Source: Rhodoferax sp.
Lineage (GTDB): Bacteria > Pseudomonadota > Gammaproteobacteria > Burkholderiales > Burkholderiaceae_C
DNA: 14,525 nucleotides
Reading direction: 5' to 3'
NCBI GenBank assembly: GCA_030683195.1
Contig: JAUXQA010000033.1
Span: forward strand, 1-14,525
The position numbers and the translations under genes were made by a program. Shown here piece by piece: positions 5,668 to 13,323 of the stretch; the first letter of the stretch is position 1; every line of letters starts with the position of its first letter. The notes under the pieces are model-generated. The model was not told where the DNA came from, did no database searches, and saw nothing but the letters and a program-made list of their open reading frames with translations.

Positions 5668-7506
5668 ATGGAAAAAGAAAACACAACCGCCGCGCCTGCC
5701 AGGCCTGAGCGCAACTTGGCCCAGGGGATTGACGAAGCATTTCATGCCCAGCTCGCCAAGGCGAACATGGGCCTGTCGCCGATTGCTCTGACCCTGGCGT
5801 ATGCCGATTGGGCCATGCATCTGGCCGCTTCTCCTGGCCGTCAGTTGATGCTTGCGCAGCGGGCCATGGCCTTGTCAAAAGACGCGGTGACCCAATCCCT
5901 GCAACCCGCACCCACTGTGGATGCGCAGGGAATGTCGGTCCTTGAGAAAGACCCTCGTTTCAGCGATGCAGGTTGGAGCCGCTGGCCCTTCAATGCGCTC
6001 AAAAATGGATTCAAGGCCAGTGACGCCTGGTGGCGCGAATCCACGCAGGTGGATGGCATGTCCAAGCACCACAACCACATGGTGAACTTTTTCACCCGCC
6101 AGAGCCTGGATGCCTTGTCGCCCTCCAACTGGCCGGCCACCAACCCCGAAGTGCTCAAAAAAGGACAGGAGTCCATGGGGCAAAGCTGGATCAAGGGCTA
6201 CCAGAGTTACGCCAAAGACATGATGGAGCAACATAGGGCCCGCCACAGCGTGGACGGTGACCCGCTCAATCCGCTGGACTTTGAGGTGGGCAAAGAGGTG
6301 GCGTTGACGCCCGGCAAGGTGGTTTTTCGCAACCACCTGATTGAGCTGATTCAGTACACGCCCACCACCGACAAAGTGTTCCCCGAGCCCTTGCTGATCG
6401 TGCCGTCCTGCATCATGAAGTACTACATCCTGGACTTGTCTCCGCACAATTCCATGGTGCGTTATCTGGTGGAGCAGGGGCACACGGTGTTCATGATCTC
6501 CTGGCGCAACCCCGATGCCTCGGACCGCGATCTGGGCATGCAGGACTATTTGCAAATGGGTGTGATGGAAGCCATGGGCGCGGTGAAACAGCGCACTGGC
6601 GCGCCGCGCATTCATGCCCTGGGCTATTGCCTGGGCGGTACATTTTTGTCCATCGTGGCAGCCGCATTGGGGCAGGGCGGCCCGGAGGCCCAGAGCCAGG
6701 TGCGAGGCAAAAACCCACGGCGTCGTCACGAAGACGTGGCGGGGCTGGACCATCTGCCGGAACTCGCCAGTGTGACCCTGCTGGCGGCGTCAACCGACTT
6801 CAGCGAGCCGGGCGAGTTGGGGGTGTTCATTGACGACGACCAACTCAACACGCTGCGTCAGGCCATGGCCCGCACCGGCTATCTCTCCGGCCGCCAGATG
6901 GCTGGTTCATTCCAGTTCCTGAATTCACGCGACCTGATCTGGTCTCGCAACACGCGCCGCTACCTGCTGGGCCAGGACGAGGTGGGCAACGACATGATGA
7001 GCTGGAATGCCGACCTCACGCGCCTGCCCGAGCGCATGCACTCCGAATATCTGTCTTCCCTGTTTCTCAACAACGCCCTGGCTGCAGGCCACTACCGCGT
7101 GGGTGGCGTCGGTGTGGCCTTGATGGATATTCATGCGCCCCTGCTGGTGGTGGGCACGGTGCGCGACCATGTGTCGCCCTGGCACTCGGTCTACAAGATT
7201 CACTTGCTTACCGACACCCAGACCACCTTCATTCTGGCGGCAGGCGGGCACAACGCCGGTATCGTCTCCGAGCCGGGCCATGCCCACCGCAGCTACCAGA
7301 TGGACACAGTTGAAAAAGGGCACGACTGGATTGACCCGGACGACTGGGTCGCCCAGGCTCCCTTGTGTGAGGGCTCCTGGTGGGTGGCGATGCATGCGTG
7401 GCTGAGCGAGCGCTCTGGAAAGCCCGTGGCGCCTCCCGCCATCAATCCCGCCGACGTCTTGTGCGACGCACCGGGCGAAAACGTGATGGTGCGTTATGGT
7501 GACTGA
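5668..7506 (+). CDS. phaC: Class I poly(3-hydroxyalkanoate) synthase
   Basis: This 612-residue enzyme polymerises (R)-3-hydroxyacyl-CoA, chiefly 3-hydroxybutyryl-CoA, at the PHA granule. The alpha/beta-hydrolase core has the lipase-like box G-Y-C-L-G-G with nucleophile Cys321, Asp500 in V-R-D-H-V-S-P-W and His528 in G-G-H-N-A-G-I. The 28-residue Asp-His spacing agrees with the C. necator enzyme (C319, D480, H508). The Cys-Asp distance is about 18 residues longer because of a charged insert near 337-362 (R-G-K-N-P-R-R-R-H-E-D). The start at 5668 begins M-E-K-E-N-T-T; a longer in-frame extension back to 5527 would run through the FNR box and was rejected. No clear Shine-Dalgarno is seen. It is the first gene of the operon; phaA and phaB are not adjacent. 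Confidence 0.93.
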   Translation: MEKENTTAAPARPERNLAQGIDEAFHAQLAKANMGLSPIALTLAYADWAMHLAASPGRQLMLAQRAMALSKDAVTQSLQPAPTVDAQGMSVLEKDPRFSDAGWSRWPFNALKNGFKASDAWWRESTQVDGMSKHHNHMVNFFTRQSLDALSPSNWPATNPEVLKKGQESMGQSWIKGYQSYAKDMMEQHRARHSVDGDPLNPLDFEVGKEVALTPGKVVFRNHLIELIQYTPTTDKVFPEPLLIVPSCIMKYYILDLSPHNSMVRYLVEQGHTVFMISWRNPDASDRDLGMQDYLQMGVMEAMGAVKQRTGAPRIHALGYCLGGTFLSIVAAALGQGGPEAQSQVRGKNPRRRHEDVAGLDHLPELASVTLLAASTDFSEPGELGVFIDDDQLNTLRQAMARTGYLSGRQMAGSFQFLNSRDLIWSRNTRRYLLGQDEVGNDMMSWNADLTRLPERMHSEYLSSLFLNNALAAGHYRVGGVGVALMDIHAPLLVVGTVRDHVSPWHSVYKIHLLTDTQTTFILAAGGHNAGIVSEPGHAHRSYQMDTVEKGHDWIDPDDWVAQAPLCEGSWWVAMHAWLSERSGKPVAPPAINPADVLCDAPGENVMVRYGD

Positions 7507-7933
7507 GTTCCAACCCGCCAGCGACCCCGTCAATGAACGGATGCAGGAACTGGAGTCTTCCATGGAAGGGCTCAATGCCCGCATCGCTCGCTTGGCCATC
7601 GGCTTGGGGGTGTCTTTGCAGGATGAGCATGAGCTGGCCCGGGTGATGAGCCGGCCCCCGGTTACTGCGGTTCCTGTCGAGCGCCGCACGGGCGGCGAGT
7701 TGCGCCGACCCGATCGCCGGGCCTCAGGTGCGGAGCGTCGCACCGCACACCATTGGGAGGAGTTACGTGGTCTTCTGGTGTTGCGTTTTCACGCCGAGAC
7801 TCGTTTTGTGGATGAGGTCGGTGTCGTCGCCACCCGCCAAATCCTGATTCAGGTTGAAGAGCACCTGGAGCGCGATGGTTTCAGCCCGGGTGCGGATGGC
7901 CAGCACCTCAAGCGGCTGTTTGATCCGAACTGA
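7496..7933 (+). CDS. Uncharacterised protein coupled to phaC
   Basis: I recognise no family for this 145-residue product. Residues about 13-50 are predicted coiled coil (E-R-M-Q-E-L-E-S-S-M-E-G-L-N-A-R-I-A-R-L). Residues about 62-84 are very rich in Arg (V-E-R-R-T-G-G-E-L-R-R-P-D-R-R). The C-terminal 60 residues look folded, with W-E-E-L-R-G-L-L-V-L-R and a helix R-Q-I-L-I-Q-V-E-E-H-L-E-R-D-G. The ATG at 7496 overlaps the phaC stop by 11 bases, and a GTG at 7499 is an alternative start, so translation is probably coupled. A granule-associated or synthase-partner role is suggested only by position and the coiled coil. It is soluble, with no signal peptide. Confidence 0.75.
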   Translation: MVTEFQPASDPVNERMQELESSMEGLNARIARLAIGLGVSLQDEHELARVMSRPPVTAVPVERRTGGELRRPDRRASGAERRTAHHWEELRGLLVLRFHAETRFVDEVGVVATRQILIQVEEHLERDGFSPGADGQHLKRLFDPN

Positions 7934-8019
7934 GCTTCTCGCTTTGAGGCGGCTGCCTCCCCGGCACCAAGGGATGGCGCGCTGCTGCCCATTCATTTAA
8001 TTTTTGAAAAAGTAACCCA

Positions 8020-8799
8020 ATGACCACCAACCCTCCCCTCTTTAGCCTGGCCGGTAAAAAAGGCCTGATCCTTGGCCTGGCCAACGAACACAGCATCGCC
8101 TGGGGCTGCGCCCAGATGGCTCGTCAAATGGGCGCCGAGGTGGTTGCCTCGTGCCTGAATGACAAGGCCCGGCCCTACATTGAGCCCTTGACCACAGCGG
8201 CAGGCATTGACCTCAAGACCTGCAATGTGGAGCAGCCCGGTGAGTTGCAGGCGCTGGTGGAGCATGCCGTGGCCCGTTTGGGGCGGCTGGACTTTGTGGT
8301 GCACTCGATTGCCTGGGCACCTCTGGAAGACCTGCACGGGCAGGTGATTGACAGCAGCAGCACCGGCTTTGCGCGTGCCATGGATGTGTCGTGTCACTCC
8401 TTTGCCACGCTGGCCAAGTACTGTGCACCCCACATGACCGAGGGCGGCAGCTTGCTGACCATGACCTACCTGGGGGCCGACGAGGCCGTGCCGCATTACG
8501 GCCTGATGGGCCCGGTCAAGGCCGCGCTGGAGTCGATGGTGCGCTACATGGCGCTGGAGTTGGGCCCGCAGCGCATCCGGGTGCATGCCGTGTCGCCCGG
8601 CCCGATCATGACGCGGGCGGCCTCCGGCATTGCCTCGTTTGATGCGTTGATGGCCCACGCCATCGCCAAAGCGCCCTTGGGGCGGCTGGTCACGCTCGAT
8701 GAGATTGCCCGGCTGTGTACCTTTTTATGCACCGACGCCTCCTCGGGCATGACAGGCCAGACCATTTATGTCGATGCGGGTTGCCACGCGGTCGCCTGA
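8020..8799 (+). CDS. fabI: FabI-type enoyl reductase (short-chain dehydrogenase superfamily)
   Basis: This 259-residue cytosolic enzyme of the FabI branch reduces an enoyl thioester with NAD(P)H. The N-terminus reads G-L-I-L-G-L-A-N-E-H-S-I-A-W-G, the FabI-type variant of the Rossmann loop. The active site is complete: Tyr150 in T-Y-L-G-A-D-E-A, Tyr160 and Lys167 in Y-G-L-M-G-P-V-K, corresponding to E. coli Tyr146, Tyr156 and Lys163. The C-terminus V-D-A-G-C-H replaces the usual V-D-G-G. The substrate loop (S-G-I-A-S-F-D-A-L-M) is similar but not identical to housekeeping FabI. Position between phaC and a MaoC-Pta fusion suggests an accessory paralogue, perhaps acting on crotonyl-CoA rather than enoyl-ACP; the essential fatty-acid FabI is probably elsewhere. 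The ribosome site is weak. Confidence 0.85.
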   Translation: MTTNPPLFSLAGKKGLILGLANEHSIAWGCAQMARQMGAEVVASCLNDKARPYIEPLTTAAGIDLKTCNVEQPGELQALVEHAVARLGRLDFVVHSIAWAPLEDLHGQVIDSSSTGFARAMDVSCHSFATLAKYCAPHMTEGGSLLTMTYLGADEAVPHYGLMGPVKAALESMVRYMALELGPQRIRVHAVSPGPIMTRAASGIASFDALMAHAIAKAPLGRLVTLDEIARLCTFLCTDASSGMTGQTIYVDAGCHAVA

Positions 8800-8843
8800 A
8801 CGCCTGCAGCCCTTCACTTTTTTTGACAAACCAAAGAATCACC

Positions 8844-10265
8844 ATGAATTTCACCGTCAACACCGACATGATTGAAAACGTCACCTATGACGAAATTTCC
8901 GTCGGTCAAAGTGCCCGCCTGCTGCGCACCCTGACCCTGGCCGACATTCAGGCCTTTGCCGCCGTGTCGGGTGACACCAACCCGGCTCACCTGAACGCCG
9001 AATACGCCAATGACACCCTGTTCCATGGCGTCATTGCCCATGGCATGTGGGGCGGTGCGTTGATCTCGGCCCTGCTGGGTACGCAGTTCCCCGGCCCCGG
9101 CACGATTTACCTGGAGCAGGTGTTGCACTTCACCAAGCCGGTCCGCATTGGGGACACGCTCACCGTGACGGCCACCGTGCTGACCAAGGACGACGCCAAA
9201 AAGCGCTTGGAGCTGGATTGCCAGGTGGTCAACCAAAAGGGCGACCGCGTGCTGCACGGCACGGCCAAAGTGCTCGCGCCGTCAGTCAAGGTCCGGCTGC
9301 CCCGCGTCAATGCGCCGCTGATCCAGTTGTTTGACCCCGAGGCCCGCTTCAAGGAGCTGCTGGCGCGCAGCAAGGGCCTGGAGGCCGTGCGCTGCGCCGT
9401 GGTGCACCCCTGCGATGCCGAGTCGCTCAGCGGGGCCATGGATTCGGCCCGCTACGGCCTGATCGTGCCGGTGCTGATTGGCCCCGAGGTGCGCATTCGC
9501 CACCTGGCGCAAGAAGCGGGTATTGACCTGACGGGCGTGGAGATCATCTCGGTGCCTCACAGCCATGCGGCTGCCGAAAAAGCCGCCGACATGGCCGCCA
9601 ACGGCGAGGTCGAGGTGCTGATGAAGGGCAGCCTGCACACCGACGAGTTGATTCATTCGGTGCTGGCACGCCCCGCGCTGCGCACCGGGCGGCGCATGTC
9701 GCATGTGTTTCGTTTTGATGTGCCGCTGTACCCCAAGCCGCTGCTGATCACGGACGCCGCGCTCAACATCACCCCGTCTTTGCAGGAGAAGGTGGACATC
9801 ATCCAGAACGCCATCGACTTCGCCCGCATCATGGGCATCGAGACGCCGAAGGTGGCGATTCTGGCGGCGGTCGAGACCGTCAACCCCAACATGCCGTCCA
9901 CCATCGATGCCGCTGCGCTGTGCAAGATGGCCGATCGGGGCCAGATCAGGGGCGCCATTCTGGATGGCCCGCTGGCCTTTGACAATGCCATCTCGCTGCA
10001 CGCAGCCAAGGTCAAGCACATTGAGTCGGCGGTAGCGGGCGATGCCGACATTCTGGTGGTGCCGGATCTGGAGTCCGGCAACATGCTGGCCAAGCAGCTG
10101 GAGTATCTGGCTGGTGCCAGCGGTTCGGGCCTGGTGCTGGGCGCGCGCGTGCCGATTGCCTTGACCAGCCGCGCGGACGGCCCCATGACCCGTGTCGCCT
10201 CGGCGCTGCTGGCGCAATTGGCCGCGCACAATGCCCGGCGCGATCACCCGCGCCAAGCCTGGTAG
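8844..10265 (+). CDS. Bifunctional MaoC enoyl-CoA hydratase / phosphate acyltransferase (Pta/Ptb family)
   Basis: The 473-residue product is a two-domain fusion. Residues about 14-150 are a MaoC hot-dog hydratase with V-S-G-D-T-N-P-A-H-L-N; Asp44 and His49 are the catalytic pair of (R)-specific enoyl-CoA hydratases, followed by F-H-G-V-I-A-H-G-M. Residues about 160-470 are a phosphate acyltransferase: L-M-K-G-S-L-H-T-D, G-R-R-M-S-H-V, N-P-N-M-P-S-T-I-D-A-A, D-R-G-Q-I-R-G, D-G-P-L-A-F-D, L-E-S-G-N-M and L-T-S-R-A-D. These motifs are those of phosphate butyryltransferase and short Pta-like proteins rather than of classical Pta, which has S-G-A-x-H-T-T and Y-S-T. Databases often call this fusion enoyl-CoA hydratase/phosphate acetyltransferase. 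It lies ten bases before ackA. The start is the ATG at 8844. Confidence 0.9.
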   Translation: MNFTVNTDMIENVTYDEISVGQSARLLRTLTLADIQAFAAVSGDTNPAHLNAEYANDTLFHGVIAHGMWGGALISALLGTQFPGPGTIYLEQVLHFTKPVRIGDTLTVTATVLTKDDAKKRLELDCQVVNQKGDRVLHGTAKVLAPSVKVRLPRVNAPLIQLFDPEARFKELLARSKGLEAVRCAVVHPCDAESLSGAMDSARYGLIVPVLIGPEVRIRHLAQEAGIDLTGVEIISVPHSHAAAEKAADMAANGEVEVLMKGSLHTDELIHSVLARPALRTGRRMSHVFRFDVPLYPKPLLITDAALNITPSLQEKVDIIQNAIDFARIMGIETPKVAILAAVETVNPNMPSTIDAAALCKMADRGQIRGAILDGPLAFDNAISLHAAKVKHIESAVAGDADILVVPDLESGNMLAKQLEYLAGASGSGLVLGARVPIALTSRADGPMTRVASALLAQLAAHNARRDHPRQAW

Positions 10266-10275
10266 GGAGCACGGC

Positions 10276-11451
10276 ATGGCCATTCTTGCCGTCAACGCCG
10301 GCTCGTCCAGCTTGAAGTTTTCCATCCATCCGTTGCAGGGTGGGGTGGTGCAGATGAGCGTGCTCGCGGGGTCCATTCAGGGGCTGGAGCCCGGCGGTGC
10401 GTCTGTGCTGGACTGGACGTTCCAAGGGCAAAAACAGAGCCGAAAACTGCCTGTTGCCGTTTCGGCTTTTGATCAGGCGCTGAGCAGCCTCAGCGACTTG
10501 CTGACCCATGACGCCTCCATTCCCGAAATTCAGGCCATCGCGCACCGCGTGGTGCACGGTGGCTCCGAGTTTTCGGCCAGCGTGGTGGTCACCGACGAGG
10601 TGCTGACGCAACTGGCGCTGCTCAACTCGCTGGCGCCTTTGCACCAGCCGCACAACCTGCAGGGCATCCGGGCCTTTGCAAAAGCTTTTCCGGCGCTCCC
10701 TCAGGTAGCGTGTTTTGACACTGCTTTTCATGCCAGCCTGGTCCCCGTGGACTACAACTTTGCGCTGCCCCCAACCGTCACCGATCTGGGCGTGAGGCGT
10801 TACGGGTTTCACGGCCTGTCGTACCAGTACGTCATGGGCGTGTTGCAGCAGTACAGCGGCCGGGCCAATCAGCGTGTGCTGATGGCGCATCTGGGCAATG
10901 GCGCGAGCTTGTGTGGCACGCTGGACGGGCTCAGTCGCGCCACCACCATGGGCTTTTCGGCGCTTGACGGGCTGATGATGGGCACCCGCAGCGGCTCGCT
11001 GGATGCCGGCGTGCTGCTGTACTTGCTGGAGCGCGGTTGGGACCACGACCGCCTGCAAACACTGCTTTATAAACAAAGCGGTTTGCTGGGCGTGTCAGGC
11101 ATTTCTGCCGACATGCGGCGCTTGCGGGCCGATGGCAGTGCTGATGCCGCCCGGGCCATTGACATGTTCACGTACCGAGTGGTGCGGGAAGCCGGGGCGC
11201 TGGTGGCTTGTCTTGGCGGACTGGACGTACTGGCGTTCAGCGGCGGCATTGGTGAGCATGACGCCGTGCTGCGAGCCGAGGTAGCCGAACGCCTGGCCTG
11301 GATGGGCGTGCAGATCGATCCGGCGCGCAATCTACAGGCGACCGGTGACGAGATCATGGCCATCCACCACCTGGACAGCCGCGTCGAAGTTTGGGTGGTG
11401 CCCACCGACGAGGGGCGCGTGGCTGCGCAAGAGGCGGCCCGGCTGGTGTAG
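10276..11451 (+). CDS. ackA: Acetate kinase family protein
   Basis: This 391-residue ASKHA-fold kinase transfers phosphate between an acyl phosphate (acetyl, propionyl or possibly butyryl) and ADP, yielding ATP. All signature residues are present: Asn7 in V-N-A-G-S-S-S-L-K-F, Arg91 in H-R-V-V-H-G-G, Asp149 in C-F-D-T-A-F-H, His179 in R-Y-G-F-H-G-L-S, Arg238 in M-M-G-T-R-S-G and Glu379 near the C-terminus. F-S-G-G-I-G-E-H is a slight variant of F-T-G-G-I-G-E-N. It groups with AckA, not with butyrate kinase, whose N-terminus reads N-P-G-S-T-S. The ATG at 10276 has GGGAG upstream and the gap from the preceding stop is ten bases, so it is the last gene of the phaC operon. Confidence 0.93.
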   Translation: MAILAVNAGSSSLKFSIHPLQGGVVQMSVLAGSIQGLEPGGASVLDWTFQGQKQSRKLPVAVSAFDQALSSLSDLLTHDASIPEIQAIAHRVVHGGSEFSASVVVTDEVLTQLALLNSLAPLHQPHNLQGIRAFAKAFPALPQVACFDTAFHASLVPVDYNFALPPTVTDLGVRRYGFHGLSYQYVMGVLQQYSGRANQRVLMAHLGNGASLCGTLDGLSRATTMGFSALDGLMMGTRSGSLDAGVLLYLLERGWDHDRLQTLLYKQSGLLGVSGISADMRRLRADGSADAARAIDMFTYRVVREAGALVACLGGLDVLAFSGGIGEHDAVLRAEVAERLAWMGVQIDPARNLQATGDEIMAIHHLDSRVEVWVVPTDEGRVAAQEAARLV

Positions 11452-11653
11452 TGCCATTCAACGGGCGATGGCGTCGATTTTGCTATTAATTTTATATACT
11501 CTTGGGCAATAAATACGCCGGCTAGAGGCTGAAAACATCAAAATATGTTCCTGCTGGACCTCCAGATGGCCTTTGGAGGGTCCTTTTGGCCTTTGACTGG
11601 CCTCCGCCATGCCGTTGTGGCCTGTTGCTGCGCAGGAGTTCGATAATGCCGCC
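11452..11653 (+). promoter_or_regulatory. AT-rich gap with possible promoter of the radical SAM gene
   Basis: This gap holds an AT-rich island (about 11477-11516) in otherwise GC-rich DNA, with TATACT at 11495-11500 as a candidate -10 but no good -35 at the right distance. TGGCCTTTG occurs twice, 20 bases apart (11567-11575 and 11587-11595). AGGAG at 11634-11638 is the only ribosome-site-like sequence before the next gene, but it lies 15 bases from that gene's preferred ATG. Confidence 0.3.
11556..11587 (+). terminator. Possible terminator or leader hairpin after ackA
   Basis: GGACC+TCCA (11556-11564) pairs with TGGA+GGTCC (11574-11583) with one bulged G, followed by TTTT. The T run is short. 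The hairpin is about 105 bases past ackA and about 70 before the radical SAM start, so it could end the ackA transcript or lie in the next gene's leader. Confidence 0.45.
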
Positions 11654-13270
11654 ATGCTGCCGACCCACCCCCTGCCTGAACATCCGTCCATCATCCTGGC
11701 GACCCTGAACGCCAAATACATTCACGCCAGCCTGGGTTTGCGTTATTTGTTGGCCAATATGGGTGACTTGAAGCCGCAAACGCTGCTACGTGAATTCACG
11801 ATCGCCCGCCCGCCGCAGGCCGTGGTGGACGAGCTGCTGGTCGCCTTGGGCGAGTGCCGTGAGGGCGCGGTCCAGGTTATCGGGTTTGGCGTGTATATCT
11901 GGAACGTCACCCAAACCTGCGAGGTGGTTCGCCTGCTTAAAGAGCAGCGCCCTGCTGTCAAGGTGGTGCTGGGCGGGCCCGAGGTCAGCCACGAGGTGGA
12001 CGAGCAAGCCATCGTGCAACTGGCAGATCATGTGATCACCGGCTGGGGTGATGTGAGTTTTCCCAAGCTGTGCCGCGCGCTCCTGATCGGGCCACGGCCG
12101 CTCATGAAGGTCATGGCCGGTGAGCAGCCCCCGCTGGACCAGATCGCCTTGCCTTACGCCGAGTACACCGACGCCGATCTGGCGCACCGCCTGCTGTACG
12201 TCGAGGCCTCCCGCGGCTGCCCGTTCAAATGCGAGTTTTGCCTGAGTTCGCTTGACAAGACCGCCATTGCATTTGACCTGGAGGCATTTTTGGCGCAAAT
12301 GCAGAGCCTCTTTGACCGGGGTGCGCGCAATTTCAAGTTTGTGGACCGCACCTTCAACCTCAAAATAGATGCCTCGGTGCGCATCCTGCAGTTTTTTCTG
12401 GACCGTTTGAGTCCTGATTTGTTTGTGCATTTTGAGGTCATTCCGGACCACCTGCCCGAGCGCCTGAAGGCCATGATTGCGCAGTTTCCGCCCGGCGTGC
12501 TGCAGTTTGAAGTGGGTATCCAGAGCTTCAACGTGGAGGTGCAGCAGCGCATCTCCCGCAAGCAGGACAACGCCAAAACCGAGGCCAACCTGGCCTGGTT
12601 GGTCAATGAGTCCAACGCCCACCTGCACACCGATCTCATCTTTGGACTGCCCGGCGAGAGCATGGCGAGTTTTGCGCTGGGCTTTGATCGGCTCCACGCC
12701 CTCAAGCCGCACGAGATTCAGCTGGGTATCTTGAAGCGCTTGCGTGGCACGCCCATCGCCCGCCACACGGAGCCTTTCCAGATGGTGTTTGACCCCGCAC
12801 CGCCCTACACGGTGCTACAGACCGGTGCCGTGGATGCTGTGACCCTGCAGCGGTTCACCCGTCTGGCGCGCTACTGGGAGTTGGTTGCCAACTCCGGGCG
12901 CTTCAAGCGCACGCTTGACCTGCTGCTGCACACCCCTGCGCCTCAGGCTGGCTCGCAGGATGCACCGGTTGAGGCCTCGCCATTCAATGCGTTCCTGAGC
13001 TTCTCCGACTGGCTGTGGCAGACCACCGGCAAAACCAGTGGCCTGTCGCCCGAAATGTTGGTCGATGCGCTGTTTGACTACCTGTGCACCCAGCCGGGGT
13101 TGTCAGCCGCTGCCGTGCAGCAGACCCTGCTGGCCGATTACGTGGCCAGCGGCGCCCGCGCCAACCCGACGGCCTTGAAGGGCCTGCTGCCCCGACGCCT
13201 GGCGCCCCTGACTCCGTCCCATCGGTCCCTGGCAGCGCGCCAGGAGATGCATTTGCAAGCGCCATCCTGA
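11654..13270 (+). CDS. B12-binding-domain radical SAM protein (DUF4080 type)
   Basis: The 538-residue protein has an N-terminal cobalamin-binding-like domain (about 10-150: I-I-L-A-T-L-N-A-K-Y-I-H-A-S-L-G, V-V-L-G-G-P-E-V-S, I-T-G-W-G-D). A radical SAM barrel follows with C-P-F-K-C-E-F-C (Cys189, Cys193, Cys196), the [4Fe-4S] CxxxCxxC ligands. H-T-D-L-I-F-G-L-P-G-E and L-K-R-L-R-G-T-P are typical of this group, and a C-terminal region like DUF4080 (R-L-A-R-Y-W-E-L-V-A-N-S-G-R-F) completes it. The substrate is unknown; such proteins are often called anaerobic magnesium-protoporphyrin cyclase-like. The ATG at 11654 is preferred because homology starts just after it; an in-frame ATG at 11609 adds 15 residues. 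Confidence 0.88.
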   Translation: MLPTHPLPEHPSIILATLNAKYIHASLGLRYLLANMGDLKPQTLLREFTIARPPQAVVDELLVALGECREGAVQVIGFGVYIWNVTQTCEVVRLLKEQRPAVKVVLGGPEVSHEVDEQAIVQLADHVITGWGDVSFPKLCRALLIGPRPLMKVMAGEQPPLDQIALPYAEYTDADLAHRLLYVEASRGCPFKCEFCLSSLDKTAIAFDLEAFLAQMQSLFDRGARNFKFVDRTFNLKIDASVRILQFFLDRLSPDLFVHFEVIPDHLPERLKAMIAQFPPGVLQFEVGIQSFNVEVQQRISRKQDNAKTEANLAWLVNESNAHLHTDLIFGLPGESMASFALGFDRLHALKPHEIQLGILKRLRGTPIARHTEPFQMVFDPAPPYTVLQTGAVDAVTLQRFTRLARYWELVANSGRFKRTLDLLLHTPAPQAGSQDAPVEASPFNAFLSFSDWLWQTTGKTSGLSPEMLVDALFDYLCTQPGLSAAAVQQTLLADYVASGARANPTALKGLLPRRLAPLTPSHRSLAARQEMHLQAPS

Positions 13271-13323
13271 GTGGTTGCCAGCCAAGATCAATTGTCTTCA
13301 TTGCCTCTATTGCGCTTCACACC

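Noticed and set aside
5875..7743. Large minus-strand frames opposite phaC and the 145-residue gene
   Set aside because: No domain or credible start site; the plus-strand products are clearly real.
7946..7959. GAGGC/GCCTC hairpin after the 145-residue gene as a terminator
   Set aside because: Only five base pairs, with no T tract; the downstream fabI gene likely belongs to the same operon.
9282..11076. Long minus-strand open frames opposite the MaoC-Pta fusion and ackA
   Set aside because: They are rich in His, Gln, Arg and Gly with no recognisable domain, and lie opposite well-supported genes; typical shadows in GC-rich DNA.
11477..11516. AT-rich stretch as a mobile-element end or dispersed repeat
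   Set aside because: No matching inverted copy or target duplication is visible in the window.
11646..11708. Short 20-codon frame with AGGAG eight bases upstream, just before the radical SAM start
   Set aside because: Well-placed ribosome site, but the peptide is Pro/Cys/Arg-rich and overlaps the real gene; kept only as a possible leader without support.
11786..12766. Minus-strand 326-codon frame inside the radical SAM gene
   Set aside because: It lies opposite conserved B12 and radical SAM motifs, with shadow-like composition.
13084..13323. N-terminal extension of the HDOD protein
   Set aside because: It overlaps the radical SAM gene in another frame and is Pro/Gly/Arg-rich; homology starts right after the ATG at 13324.
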